From contig NC_092354.1 in the NCBI RefSeq assembly GCF_963676685.1, forward strand, positions 39,826,950-39,890,949: DNA of 64,000 nucleotides, read 5' to 3'. Position 1 is the first letter of the stretch. Every line of letters begins with the position of its first letter. Below are positions 37,001 to 49,900 of the stretch, one piece after another. Origin of the DNA: Mytilus edulis (Eukaryota; Mollusca; Bivalvia; Mytilida; Mytilidae). A program made the translations under genes and the position numbers. The notes beneath the pieces are model-generated. The model had not been told where the DNA came from. It was given only the letters and a program-made list of their open reading frames with translations, and searched no databases.

Positions 37001-38291
37001 TGTGAAAGTTTTGAGTTTCATGATAAGTAAGCTTGCAAAACATAAATTTTAACTTATTGTTATAAATCAGACCAAACTTTTCTTCCAATTTTTTTTCATA
37101 CTTGAATGCTGGAATATCCATTTAACATGTTCAATATTAATCATGTCAAATATCTCAATAAAAACAAGCTAATTTTGCTAAAGAGATGATATTCTGTAAA
37201 TTCAAATTTTATTGCTATGATTTTATAAATACTTATAATGGGACAGGGTGAGTTTTGCATTTACAAAATTAAAACTTGCATTCTGAAATTTTTATATGTA
37301 TCAAAAGGATTTTTCTGAATATCGCAAAATTTAAAATCTTAGTCTAAAATGATAAAATCGCCATAATAAATGCACACAATACATTCTGAATATACAGTAG
37401 ATATTAATGAAGCATTTTTTTGGCAGAAATTTAATCAAAATAATTAATACTTTTTCATTTTCTCTGAATTTTCCAATCCTTTTAACTGCCTGTTTGAGAA
37501 GTTTGTCAGGTGGTGTCATATCTATCCCATGACGACCATTCTTCCCAGGCTTTTTCTTTCTACTTGTTGTCCTCCCTGATCTAGCTGTGGTCATATCATC
37601 CTCATAGTCATCTTCATATCTGGAGAATAATTTGTAAAAATTAATCAAAGTGCTTGGTGGCACTGACTGGAAAAGATTGTTTCAATTTATCATATGCTGA
37701 TGATATGGAAGTACAATTAATTATTGTATTGGTTGTAGTTGATTTAATAGCAATTCTAGACAAAGGAAGATAACTCCAATTCTTAAAAGATGACTTTAAC
37801 AAATTCAATGACATCATTTATATTTTTAGAACAGATGTTAGATTTCTGCACCTTACAAAAGTTATGTAATTTTCTTGACAATTGAAACATCATCTTGGAT
37901 ATTAAGCATATATATTACATCGATATATTTTTGTAATAGCTAAAGCATGCATCAGGGTGCAGGATACTCTAGCTGCAGTGAAGACCCCTTTGTTGCCTTC
38001 GGCTGTTATCTGCTCTTTGGTCGGGTTGTTGTCTCTTTGGCACATTCCCCATTTCCATTCCAAATCTTATTAAATTCATGAATTCTGTAGTGCTGCACAT
38101 TTTTATCTAAATTACTAATTTTAGATACATGCACTCACCTGTTCTCTTCATCTGAATCTGAATCTCTGTGAAGTGACCTTTGTGAATGTTGCCGTGGTGT
38201 TCTACTATGACCTTTGACCTCCACCATCATGGGAGCTCCTACATTCATATCGTCATCAGAATCTTCTGAATGCATGTTGCTAATTAACTTT
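31087..38291 (-). CDS. TTC23: TTC23-type tetratricopeptide protein (10 exons, complete)
   Basis: In vertebrates TTC23 is a TPR protein of the ciliary EvC zone that works with IQCE in Hedgehog signalling. Exons, in order of translation: 38,139-38,291 (ATG at 38,275), 37,451-37,619, 36,780-36,903, 36,022-36,304, 34,958-35,079, 34,255-34,333, 33,263-33,476, 32,403-32,552, 31,765-31,847 and 31,087-31,210 (stop TAG). The coding sum is 1,485 bases: 494 residues and a stop, against about 447 for human TTC23 as I recall it. The first ~95 residues are an acidic and basic low-complexity extension not in the human protein. The match then runs through ELVRCIALTRIVYG, HWKLAESHADLAEAYL, HTQGRALTEMKQYSDAEKAL, IEVQDELARLL, a YGDYSEQVSDTHKL block and GYKKCLNIEQIVLG. 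The intron after 34,958 needs a GC donor (ATG|GCAAAA); all others are GT-AG. An alternative start in an upstream exon is possible because the frame is open back to 38,291. TTC23L is the other candidate. Confidence 0.88.
31233..31495. mobile_element. TTAA MITE, copy 2 (3' end lost)
   Basis: The left end TTAAGGTGGTAC...ACACTACAGGGAGATAACTCTG matches copy 1 at 4,979. The interior aligns (TTTGTCAAACTGCTATAT), but the right inverted repeat GGGTACCACC is absent. It begins only 22 bp beyond the last TTC23 exon and lies in its last intron. Confidence 0.75.
32090..32345 (-). repeat. Reversed dispersed mussel repeats
   Basis: Two reversed 3' parts: AAGATGTGGTATAACTGCCAATGAGACA at about 32,098, and GAAGATGTGGTATGATTGCC followed by AATGAGACAACTATCCAC at about 32,262. 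They are reverse complements of the end seen at 15,600-15,660, and lie within a TTC23 intron. Confidence 0.75.
33095..33248. mobile_element. Short MITE with CATACATTTTAATGGAAT ends
   Basis: The left part GGACAATTCCATAAAAATGTATGTGGG is the inverted counterpart of the right part CCGCATACATTTTAATGGAATAG. A related element is at about 57,155-57,330 in SKI8 intron 9. Its right edge lies 15 bp from the TTC23 exon at 33,263, close to that exon's donor site. Confidence 0.65.
33826..33935 (+). repeat. Dispersed mussel repeat, 3' part
   Basis: TATGGGCTTGCTCATTGTTGAAGG is followed by GGAGAGTTGTCTCATTGACA and ATACCATATCTTC. It lies in a TTC23 intron. A sister copy is at 34,618-34,745. Confidence 0.75.
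34618..34745 (+). repeat. Dispersed mussel repeat, 3' part
   Basis: TTTGGGCTTTGCTCATTGTTGAAGG, then TTGTTTCATTGGCAATCATACC. It lies in the TTC23 intron between exons 34,255-34,333 and 34,958-35,079. Confidence 0.7.
35110..35492. mobile_element. MITE fragments (TACTGTGGATTCAT and AATAATTTCTGAATCTACAGTA)
   Basis: The left end TACTGTGGATTCATTATTATA matches the TACTGTGG family. The right end at about 35,470-35,492 (ACAATAATTTCTGAATCTACAGTA) instead matches the family at 56,635-56,849. This looks like two broken or nested elements. Confidence 0.5.
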
Positions 38292-40980
38292 CTAAAATTT
38301 CCAAATTAATATTTAGTTAGAAATTAAAAGGAGAAGGAAGGGTTTGAAATAAGCAGGAACCCTTTAGCCAATATTCCCTAAAAAATGGTGTGGGCTACTA
38401 AAATCTGTGCTTTTTTGTAGGAACAAACGGTCAATTTCGGCAAATAGTTACAAAATTTAATGTGATTCATCAGATTATCCTTTTTTAGTATTGAGATATA
38501 TATTGTCAGAGTTCTCACATAATGAACATTGTCTTAAAAAGAAAGTGTACATTTTATTGTCATGCAACAAAAATTATTATTATACATGTACCTCGATCAT
38601 TGTCGATCAGTATGTTTATATAAAAAAGAATGAAAAAGATGTGTTATTTCATTCCATAGACTATTTGCTAGTCAATGGTTTCAAAAACTATTACCCTGGT
38701 TAATAGTTTTATAATTATATTTCCCTTACTTATTTTTCATTGGACAATAATGATGTCATAAACTATTCTGCATGGGTTTGTACGCTTGGCAATGTCAAAC
38801 TCTAATATATCGTAAATGGTATAATCTGTTCAGTCAGGGGTACTGACTGCTGCTTGTGTCTGTCGTAATTTCAAATTAACATATTCATGATATTACTAAC
38901 CAGAAGCAAATTTAAAAGAGAAAGAAAATCTTCGGGACACATTTTTAAAAGATCTAAAATATAATAAATGTATATGGGTTTGTCGACGTCTTTATAAACT
39001 GTTGTGTTTGATGTACTTTAGCCTTATTTAGCTACAATTTATGAGCTGCACAGAAATCTTAACTCAAGTATTCCTAGTCTTGATTGTAGTAAATGAAATA
39101 TTTACAAATGCAACACAGACTTTAAAAATAAATTATAGTTAATTTTGGGCATGTTTATTTGACATTTTAGTTTTCTTTTAGATTATGAACGTTGAATTTT
39201 AGAAAGTTTATTTATTTTGTATAATAAAACACCTAAAGACTGGTAATAATAGCAAGTTGGTTGTCCCTTCAATAGCTGATACCAACTATTAGTATTATAA
39301 AAATTTTAAACCATCATTTGTCATGAAGGTCATTACGACCCTCATAGTGGAATATAAACCGAAGTGTAATCCAAGATTACTCTGATGTCCAAATGCTATA
39401 TTTGGCCAGACAAGCTGGGCTTGGGGACGTCAGAACTCGTCCCATATTAAAAAGTGGATATTTGCCCGTCCAAAGTAGAGGCGCTGCTTCATCACTTTTG
39501 GTGCCGACTAACCAACTTGGAATTATATAAATCAGGTATCAATTTGTTCCTTCTTCATTTATGAATATTTCTTCTACCTGCCACCCTTTATTTTCTCATA
39601 CGTGTATTTAGACAGTTTTTACAGTGACCCATCGATTCAGGCATTTTAACTTTCATTTTGAAAGATTGTCATGTGATTAAAGAGAAAAAGTAAGGAACAA
39701 TGGGTTATGGGAGCTGATTTATGCAATTGACCCTAGGTTGATATGAATACATGTACATAATCTGACACCTCGTTCATTTACAATGCAAGTAAGGTAAATG
39801 TCCGAGTTCTTCCAATTGTTATCAATGTTGGCTACTATAAGTGTTTAATACCGATCTCCTATAAAGGGGGTGAAGAAATATACAGAATACCAAAATTAGC
39901 ATAAATATTTGCATACTTCAGTCTTGAGACAGTGAAGTCTCTCATCACTTGACATCCATTTGAAAATAAAAGTAAAAATGTCTGAATCGATGGGTTGCTG
40001 TGAGAACTGTCTAAATATGAGAAAATAAAGGTTGGTAGGAAGATGAAACTTACATAAACGAAGAGATAACTGAAGAATGAACAAATTGATACTTGATTTA
40101 TAATAATATAATTCCAAGTCCTTTAGCCGGGACCAGAAGCGATGAAGCAGCACATCTATGTTGGATGTGCGAATATCCACTTTTTGATAAAATATGGGAC
40201 AGGCCCGACTTCCAAGGCCCATCTTGTCTGTTGGACTTCAGAGTAATCTCGGACTAACAGAAGTGTTATGCGGTGCCGATTTGTCTTGATACCAAATTGT
40301 CTTTCTCTGGTATTTAGCCCATGAGGTCTTTTGCTGATGCTGAATTGCCTGGCACCCATTTTATTGGTGCCAAGGTATCTTGATTAATTGTACGGGACTC
40401 AGGACGACAGGAGTCTGAGCAGATCCCGTATTCATAACAGAGCCGAACTAGAACGTGCTGCGTGTATTTCTAGTGTAGAAGGGGTTAAATAGTAAAATAC
40501 ACAAAGCTAGCTATAGTCAAATCGGACCCTGGTTAAATCGACATCTGGTCAAAGGAAACTATTAATGATAATTGTTCCTGAATAAAGTGCTACTTGTGTA
40601 TGAATACTAATGATTGTAAACGATAACGTACAATATAATGTATTGGACAGAAAAAAAAGGTTTATGTCTATAGTTTTGTTGATTTGTTTACATCTACGGT
40701 CGCCATTTGTAAACAGTCTTGAAACCAAATTAAAAAATTTATAAATATTTTATAGATGTATATATTTTTAAAGAGAAATATATCATATTTTATTTAATAA
40801 TAATTTTATAGTAATAACTGTTATATAAATGTAATTTAACAGATCAAATCAAGAATTTAACAAAACAATATTTTGTTAGAGACTATAAATTTTTATCTTA
40901 GACAGGTGCGCGTTTAATCTAACAGTAAAACCGAATGGGAAACAAAACATTCTATTGACTACACAGCCACCGGCAACGGG
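38292..40980. promoter_or_regulatory. Head-to-head spacer between TTC23 and SKI8
   Basis: The two genes are transcribed away from each other, so this 2.7-kb stretch should hold both promoters. No clean TATA box or CpG-rich block is evident. A ~890-bp imperfect inverted repeat occupies 39,355-40,250, leaving about 730 bp upstream of the SKI8 ATG and about 1.1 kb upstream of the TTC23 exon. No further gene is seen. Confidence 0.4.
39355..40250. repeat. Long imperfect inverted repeat
   Basis: The left arm (about 39,363-39,680) and the reverse complement of the right arm (about 39,945-40,250) share AGATTACTCTGA, GTCCCATATT, AAAAGTGGATATT, GCTGCTTCATC, ACTTGGAATTATAT, GTATCAATTTGTTC, CCTTTATTTTCTCATA, TTTAGACAGTT and CCCATCGATTCAG. 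Identity is high but interrupted by many small indels. ORFs in the right arm are incidental. Confidence 0.8.
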
Positions 40981-43900
40981 ATGGCGAATCAGTTGGTAAG
41001 GAAAAGAAATTGCTTTTATATTATAGACAATTAAAGATCATTCGTATATTGCTTTTAACTACACACCGGATGAATCAGTTAAGTGACTGTTACTCAGATC
41101 CTTACTGTTGACATAGTGTCATTACTCTTTTTCTCTCCTCCAGGCTCCACATCATCCACAGTGTCAGTGGCTTCTTCTTCTTTAGGTTTTCAGTAGTCCT
41201 TCAATGATCTGAAGATTATTTACTGTTTGCGCGCGCAGCGTGGCCTATATATATATTTACAAAGACAAAGACAAAAATATATGGAAATAAATTTGAGGTG
41301 CGTAATTTAACTTTTTTAAAAAGGTGATTAAAACTATGTACATAGGCTAATAATGAGTTAGATGAATTTGTGGAGAACAGCTGGTGTGGCTGTTAATAAA
41401 CACGATAAAAAAAGAACAAAGTAATTGATAAATCAGAAAATCACTCTAGAATAATATCATGCTTAAACCCCAATGAGACCCACATACAGGTCATTTCTGG
41501 AATCATGTCTTCCACCGGAAAAGATCGTCAATTTTGCATGCCTTTATGACGTCATTTACCAGATACAGACTACACGAAATACGTTGGACCGTCGGACAAA
41601 TCCGGTAAATAATGGATCGGTCTGGTAAAATTTTGTTGAATTCCGGTCCGAATGTCCGGTGTTTTTTTTTCATGGAACATTCTAGCAAAATTGCCAAACA
41701 ATCTCAAATTCATTTTCATCTTTATTATTCATCACAGCGATGTTTATTTTGTTCAACCGCTAGCTTTATGCCGAACATCGACAACCAGTAATGTGTAAAT
41801 CCGGGTAAAAACATATCTGACTGTCAAAAACAACAATGGATGCCATCATTGGCACAACCGGAAATGCAAATAAAACCGGATCAGATTCTGGGAACGGATA
41901 AGGATAATTCCGGGTTTGCCGATTTAAATACAATAAATGAATAAAAATCCAAGCAGATCACAAAATTTAGCTATGAAATATAACCACAAGAATTGAAAAC
42001 CAAAAGATATATGAAAAAGAAAGAAGAAACAAAAAATAATATTTTATACAGAAACTCTAAATTATGTTTAGTTCACAAACATTGTCAAAATCCAATAAAA
42101 TGGGACATTACTCTTCACTGAAATGCATTCAAGCAATTGTGCACAACTTTCATAACAATATCCCCTCTTGTTACATCATTTTGTTTTAATTTGTGCATTT
42201 TGGTGAGGAGTAGGCCGGCACAACAAAGTCATATGTTTGTTGTTTTTTGTCGGATAATATACAATTAGATGTAAAAAAAAATTGGTCTGGTAAAATTTCA
42301 TTCGGTCTGGTAAAGCTAGGATGCTTACCAGACCGAATGTCCTGTAAAAATAAAATTCATTCGCGTAGTCTGCAGATAGAAGGCGCGCCTGCATCCCTGT
42401 CTATAAAAAGTTTCCAGCACTTTCATAATCGTCATTCTGTAGGGTAGTATAGAAATAATTAATGTTCTGTAAGTACATATAAATCGTGATTGCCATAGGA
42501 TTGAGTGAGGGTGACCATCCTTTTAGATTTTAATTTCCCAAATATTTTGTGCAATATAAAATAAGACTTTTTCACCCGTTTGCTCAACATGTGCTGGAAA
42601 TTTCTATGCATACATTTTTGTCAGGTGGTGATGAAAGTCACATGACAGATTCGTCTGAAAACTGTATCCCGGGAACTGGCCTATTAAAGTTTTTTTTTTA
42701 AAAGCGTTTTCAGCACATTGACAATGTCATTGTGTACATGAGTTCCACAAGTTTTAATACCCTAGTTTACTAGTCCAAATAATTATGACGTCTTGTAATA
42801 AAGACTATTTTAATATTTGCTTTGACGCCTACCTGCAAAGTCATAAAGCCAAACTCTTTTTTTTTCATTTGGTCTTTGAACATGTTGAAAGAGATTTTTT
42901 TATTTTATTAAACATGTTAAAATGTTTAGATGATTTTTCCCGATATTTATAAAGTGAGAAATGGAATCAAAACAAAATATACCGAAATGCAATGAAATAT
43001 AACAAAGCAAAGCAGATGGAATAGCATATATTTGTAGCCCGTTAGCATGTTAGAATCAGAAATCATGGTTCGGATTACTTGAAAAAAGTCCACATTTTTG
43101 TAATGATAAAAAATAAGAAGGTGTGGTTAGAGTGCCAATGTATTTTAAATTAAAAATTACAGGTCAAACTACTACCTTGAAGTTTGAACATGTTGAACAA
43201 AACACTTATGCTCACATATCATGCATATATATATACAATAAACAGAAAGCTATAAAGGTCACCAAAATGACCACTGTCGTTGACTGTAAAACAATGTCAA
43301 CACAAAACCAGCTGTCTTATCTATATACAGAACAAGGAAAGCAAAACACCTATGAACCACACCAACAAAAGACTTAAGTATTATAAAATATACAGCAGGT
43401 TTAATAGGCTCAAGATTAATAACATTACCTTGAATGAATTAGATAAATTTGTGTTGATTTATATTTTACCATGTTTACTGTAACAATTTAAAACGTAGCT
43501 CTCTGGTTTTTCACTGGCATTCACACCAACCATCAAAAGTTGGATATTTAAACAAAATTGAGCACATGACATTTGACCTAAAAACATGATAAAATAATAT
43601 TTCCTGTTAACCTAATTATTTTTAATCTTTGTAGTATTCCCTGATATTCAAACAGGAACAAGGTGAGTTTAATCATTGTTAATTCACAAATCAGATATAA
43701 CTTTCTATCACTAATGAATTTCATTAAGTACAATGTTTCAAAAGACTTCTATAAAATCTGAGTACATATATATTTATAAACATGATAAAAGAGCGTCGAA
43801 AGATACCAAAGAGACAGTCAAACTCATAAATCAAAAATAAACTGACAACGCCATGGCTAATAAAGAAAAAAGGCAAACAGATAAGTAGTTAGTACACACT

Positions 43901-46900
43901 ACACAAGACACAAAATAGAAAACTGAAGATTAAGCAACACAAATATATAAATCAGAACTAAAAAACAGAAAAAAATTAAGGTCTGTATGCATATTTTTAA
44001 GATATACATGTAAGCCATGAAAAGTTGGTGGAAAATGATTATCTCTAGTATTATCATTCATTTAATTTTAAAACACCTTTTCTCTTTCAAAAAACTGTAT
44101 GAAAAGAACACAAGGATTTTATAAGATTTTAAACTAAGTATATACGTCGTGATATATGCTATAAAGTAAAGAAACGAGAAGTAGGTTTTAGCAGACAAAG
44201 TTTGTAATGGAACAAAATGGATAAAACCAAAGGATTCCAATTATCTGACAAAAATCATGGTAAATGTTAACAATTGAATTTAAGATGGTACCTAACACTA
44301 CAGGGAGATAACTCAGTAAAAATGAGTTCAACATTTTATTGTTAACCTGGTTAAGGAAATATTAAGCTTCTCAGTGATGAAAAATAGTGTTTGTCAAACT
44401 GCTACATAAACTGATTTTTTTCTGATAAAGTGGTTAGTTCAAATTTTTTAAAATTTTTATATTTTTGTCAAGGGGTCAAAGTTAACATTTTGTCAACACT
44501 TTATGAAAATTAAATGAACCAAATTAATAACAGTCAAAGTGTTGGGTACCACCGTAACCACCTTCAATGATGCTTATAATAATTTTGTTATTTTATAGCA
44601 CATGAAGACAGTATTTGGAGTTGTGCTTGGAAGAAAAATGAAACAGATGGATCTGAGAACATTATAACAGGGGGAATAGATGATCTCGTCAAAATATGGA
44701 GATGGTAAAATTATTATTTAAGATTAACTTTATCTGTAATATCATATTTTTATTTACACTTTTATATATATTTTTAATTGTAAAAAAAATAATACAAGGA
44801 ATTTGAAACTTATATATTTGAAAATATGTATATTCTAAAATAATATTGAGGAATGTGTCTGCGAGACAACAACCCGACAAAGGAACAAAAAATAGCCTAT
44901 GGCCACTAATCTGTCTTCAATACAGTGAGAAAATTCCATACATGGAGGTGGGCCTTAGGTGGCCCCTAAACATGCTTAACACAAATTTTCAGTGAAAAGT
45001 TCAAGTCACACTAAACTCATAAACATATTAAAGAACTAAAATTAAAGTTGGATCAATTGGTTATTTAAGATTCAGGTGTTGTACAATATGCATTTAAATG
45101 ATCAGTGAAATGTTTGCAGATGACATACTTCTAGAAAATGTGGCCACTGATATATTGAGTTGCACATGAGATTTCTTAAGGTTGTTGGTTACTTTGTTTC
45201 AAAATAAAAAGCTTGTAATTAATTGTTAGTTTTGAAATAAAGGAACCTAAAAAGCAGGAACAAATAAAGGTTCAGTTTGGTTGTTTTCTGAGTATAAGCT
45301 TTTGAAAATTTGGTGGGAAGTGATTCTCTCTAGATTTTTCATACACTTAACATTGGCGTCTTTTTCTTTGAAAAATGATGAAAAAATGGTAAGGATTTTA
45401 TAAGATTTTCAAAAAAGACATTTTAAAATGTAATCAAATTACGAAAAGAAAAGTAGGGGATAGTGGGTAAATCATTTTGATAGTACTAAATGGATAAAAC
45501 CAGAGGGTTCTGAAAATCTGACAACAATTAAAAAACAAGAGAAGCGAACACCCTTAATATATATATGTTACAATTTACATATTTAATTTTTTTTAACCTT
45601 TTGGATGATAATTTCATTTTCTCTTATTTTACAGGACAGACGGAAGATTAGATCTACGACATGCCTTAGAAGGACATCAGCTTGGTGTTGTTTCTGTAGA
45701 CATTAACAAAAACGGAACATGTATCCTTTTTAAAAATAAATAAGAAAATAAAAAAGGGGTATGAAATAAATAAGGAACCAATCAAAAAGTAAAATAAAAT
45801 AGACAACAGTACAACATTAACAAATTTAAAATAAAAAAAGACAAAGAATGTCAGCTTGGTGTTTTTCCTGTAGACATTAACAAAAACATCCAAACTCATA
45901 AGTGGAACTTAATTTACAATGCCATGACTGAAAAAGAAAAAGATCAACAGACAAACAATAGTACACAAAACACAACATAGAAAACTAAACACTGAGTAAT
46001 ACAAACCCCACCAATAACATGAGGTGATTTAGTGCTCCTTAAGGGTAAGTAGATCCTGCTATGTAAGTGATTGACATTCTGAAATGTCAACAAGCAAGTT
46101 ACTACAAGATCATTTACCGTGTTTGGCTGTGTATAGTACACAGTTATGTATAGTATGCACCCCCCTTTTAGTAGTTCAAGTTCAAAAGAAAACTATTCCT
46201 TAACCCATTGATAGTGGCTGCTTCCAGTAGTTTAGACAGCCATGTAAGAGTATGGGATATCATCACAGGCAAATGTATTAAAAGTATTGATGCAGGTCCA
46301 GGTAAGGTTTTATATGTGTTTTTTTTTTTTGAGTAACACAAAAATTCTACCTGGAGATAACAAAAAAATGAAATGGAAAGAACAATGCCTTTATTACTGT
46401 TCTCCAACTATAGATCAGTCACTGTTAGCTTGGAGCATAACTATCACTGCACTTTTAGTTTCAGACGACCTTTGCACCTTTTCTTAAAGATTACTACTGA
46501 GAATGTTTTTTGACAGAATCATTTTGTGTACTGTAACTGCACATGTGTAAAAAATACAAATCTACCAATAAAAGAAATTACCTTATAAAATGTCAAAGAA
46601 ATAATTAAAAGCAGTGATAATATTCTGTACCAAAAAAAGTCTAGAATGCAAGAAATATAACTCCTGATCAAATGAAAATGTATCTTTAAAGAAAATAACA
46701 CTTTAAGTCCAATACAAGGGTAAATGTTTTTAATGCAACCTTTGACCTTCTCTGGCAGTGGATGCCTGAATAACACTTTAAGTCAGATACAAGGGTAAAT
46801 GTTTTTAATGCAAACTTTTAACCTTTGAACTTTTTTTTGCAGTGGATGCCTGGACGCTAGCATTTTCACCAGACTCCAAATTTTTAGCGACAGGTAGTCA

Positions 46901-49900
46901 CAGTGGTAAAATTAACATATTTGGTGTGGATTCAGGGAGAAAAGAAATGACCATGGACACCAGAGGGAAATTTACACTAAGTATTGCTTATGTAGGTTTA
47001 CACATGTACAGGGGAGATAATTCACTCTTTAATGTAAATGTTAAAATGATCTTATGTATGGTTTCTGTTGTATTTTGATAATAACCTGAAATTGAATTAT
47101 TTTCAAGTAATTTTACCAAGGATTGTGTATGCTATCAGAGAAATTGTTACTGTGGATTCTTTATTAATCTTTGGATTCCAATATTGTGGGTAATGGTAAA
47201 CCATGAAATAAAATGTTCAAAGAATTACAAGGTTTGAATGCAGACTTAGATTGCTAATCCACTAATTTCAATATCCACGAACATGTAACTTTTCCTCAAT
47301 CCATGAAAATTGATACCCACTAAAATAAATGAATCCACAGTATGTAAACTTGTGTCTTAAAAGGATAGTGGAAAAAATTGAAAAACAAACTAACAATGCC
47401 ATGACCAAAAAAAATGACCAAAAGTCGAACAACAGAACACTCAAAACAACAAAGAAAACTAAAGCCAAAGCAAAACAAACCTAATCAAAAAGCAGGAGTT
47501 ATCTCCAGGTCAGTGGATCCTGCTCCAAATGTTACACCACTTTACCTGAATAGATGTTTTTCCACATGTGACTCCCCCTTTTTGTGTAGCTCTTATTTAT
47601 ACAGATGCTAAAGTCAAACAGTAAAAAGTAATTGAAAACTAAACAAGTTACAATGTATATTAAATGAAATACCTTGAACTTTTGTTTTTCAGAGTCCCAA
47701 TGGCCAGTATATAGCATGTGGTTCTATAGACGGGATTGTTAACGTCTTTGATGTAAATAAAGGTGTACCTATCAACACATTGGAAGGTAAGGTTTGCTGG
47801 TTTATACCATACATTTTACCATCATCAAACATGCAGAAACTTATATTTATTCTAGTTTAAACCAGATGAGGATAGCTCAGAAAAGGTTTGACTCATATAA
47901 AATCATGTGCAATAAATAAAAGAAATATTATAAAAATTTAAAGTCTACTATAGAAGAATGTACAATCAAGTCTGCATCAATTCAGTATCATACATGTATT
48001 TGACTAACTTGTACCAGACATCACTAAAATCATCAAAGGACTATTGGACATTTGGTCAGACAATCTGTAGTGATTCATCTAAAATAGACCAAATCAGTTT
48101 GATTACAAGTTCAAGAACCGCATATGTTATAGGTAGATTAAAATTTTGTTTGACTGTTTTGTCCTGAATAGGTAAATAAACTCATCATAGATACCAGGAC
48201 TAAATTTAGTATATATGCCAGACGTATTTAACTGATTTGATTTTGATAGTAGCACAATAATATTTGTTAAAACATAATTATTGTTTACATTTTCAATGAT
48301 TTATAAACAAATATTTTTCTATCCTCCAGAATATTATCTTGATTTATCCAACTACTGTGGATTCATAATTATTTGTTGGAAACCAATTTTCGTGCATTTC
48401 ATGTGTACAAGTGAACCACAAAATTCAATGTTCAAGGAATGACAAATTTTCTATAGTCTTGAATGCAGATTTTGGCAAAACCACAAAATTAGATATCCAC
48501 GAACAGTCAAGTTTTTCCTAATCCACAAAAATTGGTATCCACGAAAATAAATGAATTCACAGTATTCAACAGTATTTTGAGTTGTGCTTAATCTTTTTAG
48601 GACAAACTATGATCCATTTGATTTGGTTGATCCAAATATTTTATTATGAGCTACACTAAAAGTTTTACCTAAATATACCAAAATGAAGGTTAATCCCAAA
48701 ATATGAATTGAAAAGTGCACTAAAACTAATATTATTAATTATTCTGTTTCATATTTTTGAAAACAAACATACATTTAATCTATTGAAGGTTAATCAGAGA
48801 AGAGAAAAAGAAAAGAGGTGCAGTGACACTTGTATAAGTTTTGTATTTGTCACAAGCTTATAGTTCAAAGTTTACATTTGAAATTGAATACAATAATCCT
48901 GTTTTTATGTTATTGAAATATATTCAGTTACTCTTTTCATTTTCAGGTCATGCTAAACCAATCAGATCTCTGTGTTTTTCACCCGACTCACAGTTACTTC
49001 TGACAGGGTCAGATGACAATACTATTAAAGTCTATGAAATGTAAGTGTACCAGGTTTGTTCTAAAGAATGTACTTAGTTGATTAAAAATAATGTAGAATT
49101 TAAAATAGATTCTTTTAGTCAGAAGAGAGTGAGTTAAGAAACAAAAGAAGCTTAAAATATTGATAGGTTATGGAGCACTTTTTCTAATATTATTTTTTTC
49201 TATATGGCATAAAAAGGCTGACTCAAAATTTTACCTTTTTATTCGCAATGGTAATACTTGGGTCTCAAATTGAAAGAGAAGAGATCTAGAATTTGCTAAA
49301 ATTTTGTTTAATGACTAATGAAGTCTTATATGAACAGAAAAATTGGTGTGATAGGGCAAAATATTTTACCCTGTATCGTAGGAAAAGAACATTTTATTAA
49401 ATTCTTAACCAGACCTAGTTACATCTTTAATTTAATGTAATCATTATTTAAGTGTTAATTGATATCCTTCATTCATCATGTTTTATCTTCAAGGATAAAT
49501 TTTTTGAGACTCCCAGTTTTTGCATTCTAAAGTATTAAAATTTATCATTTTGCATTGATTTCAACAAACTATTTTAAAGTTTAGAATAATGTGGCACTGA
49601 TGGAGGACAATTTGAAAAGTCTTCCATAAGTATTTACAATTCAAAAGAAAACAAATGAAAATATTGGAAGTAGTATAAGAGAGATGAACAAAACTTAAAG
49701 GATTTTCAAACGCTTAAGTTTGTGACAAACATGGCTAAAAATGGAAAACAAACAAAAGACAAACAGTATTAAAAAAACACATAGAGAACTAAAATCTGAG
49801 CATGAGAGTAAAATCATAAAAATACTCAACTCCAAGGAAAATTCAAGACGGAAAGTCCCTAACCAAATGGCACAATCAAAAGCTCTAACACATCAAACCA

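Noticed and set aside
39896-40359. Overlapping minus-strand ORFs of 108 and 67 codons
   Set aside because: They lie in the right arm of the imperfect inverted repeat and have no recognisable domain.
41100-41215. Minus-strand frame with [18 protein letters not shown]
   Set aside because: It looks coding-like, but it is short, bounded by stops, and lies antisense in SKI8 intron 1 without splice partners.
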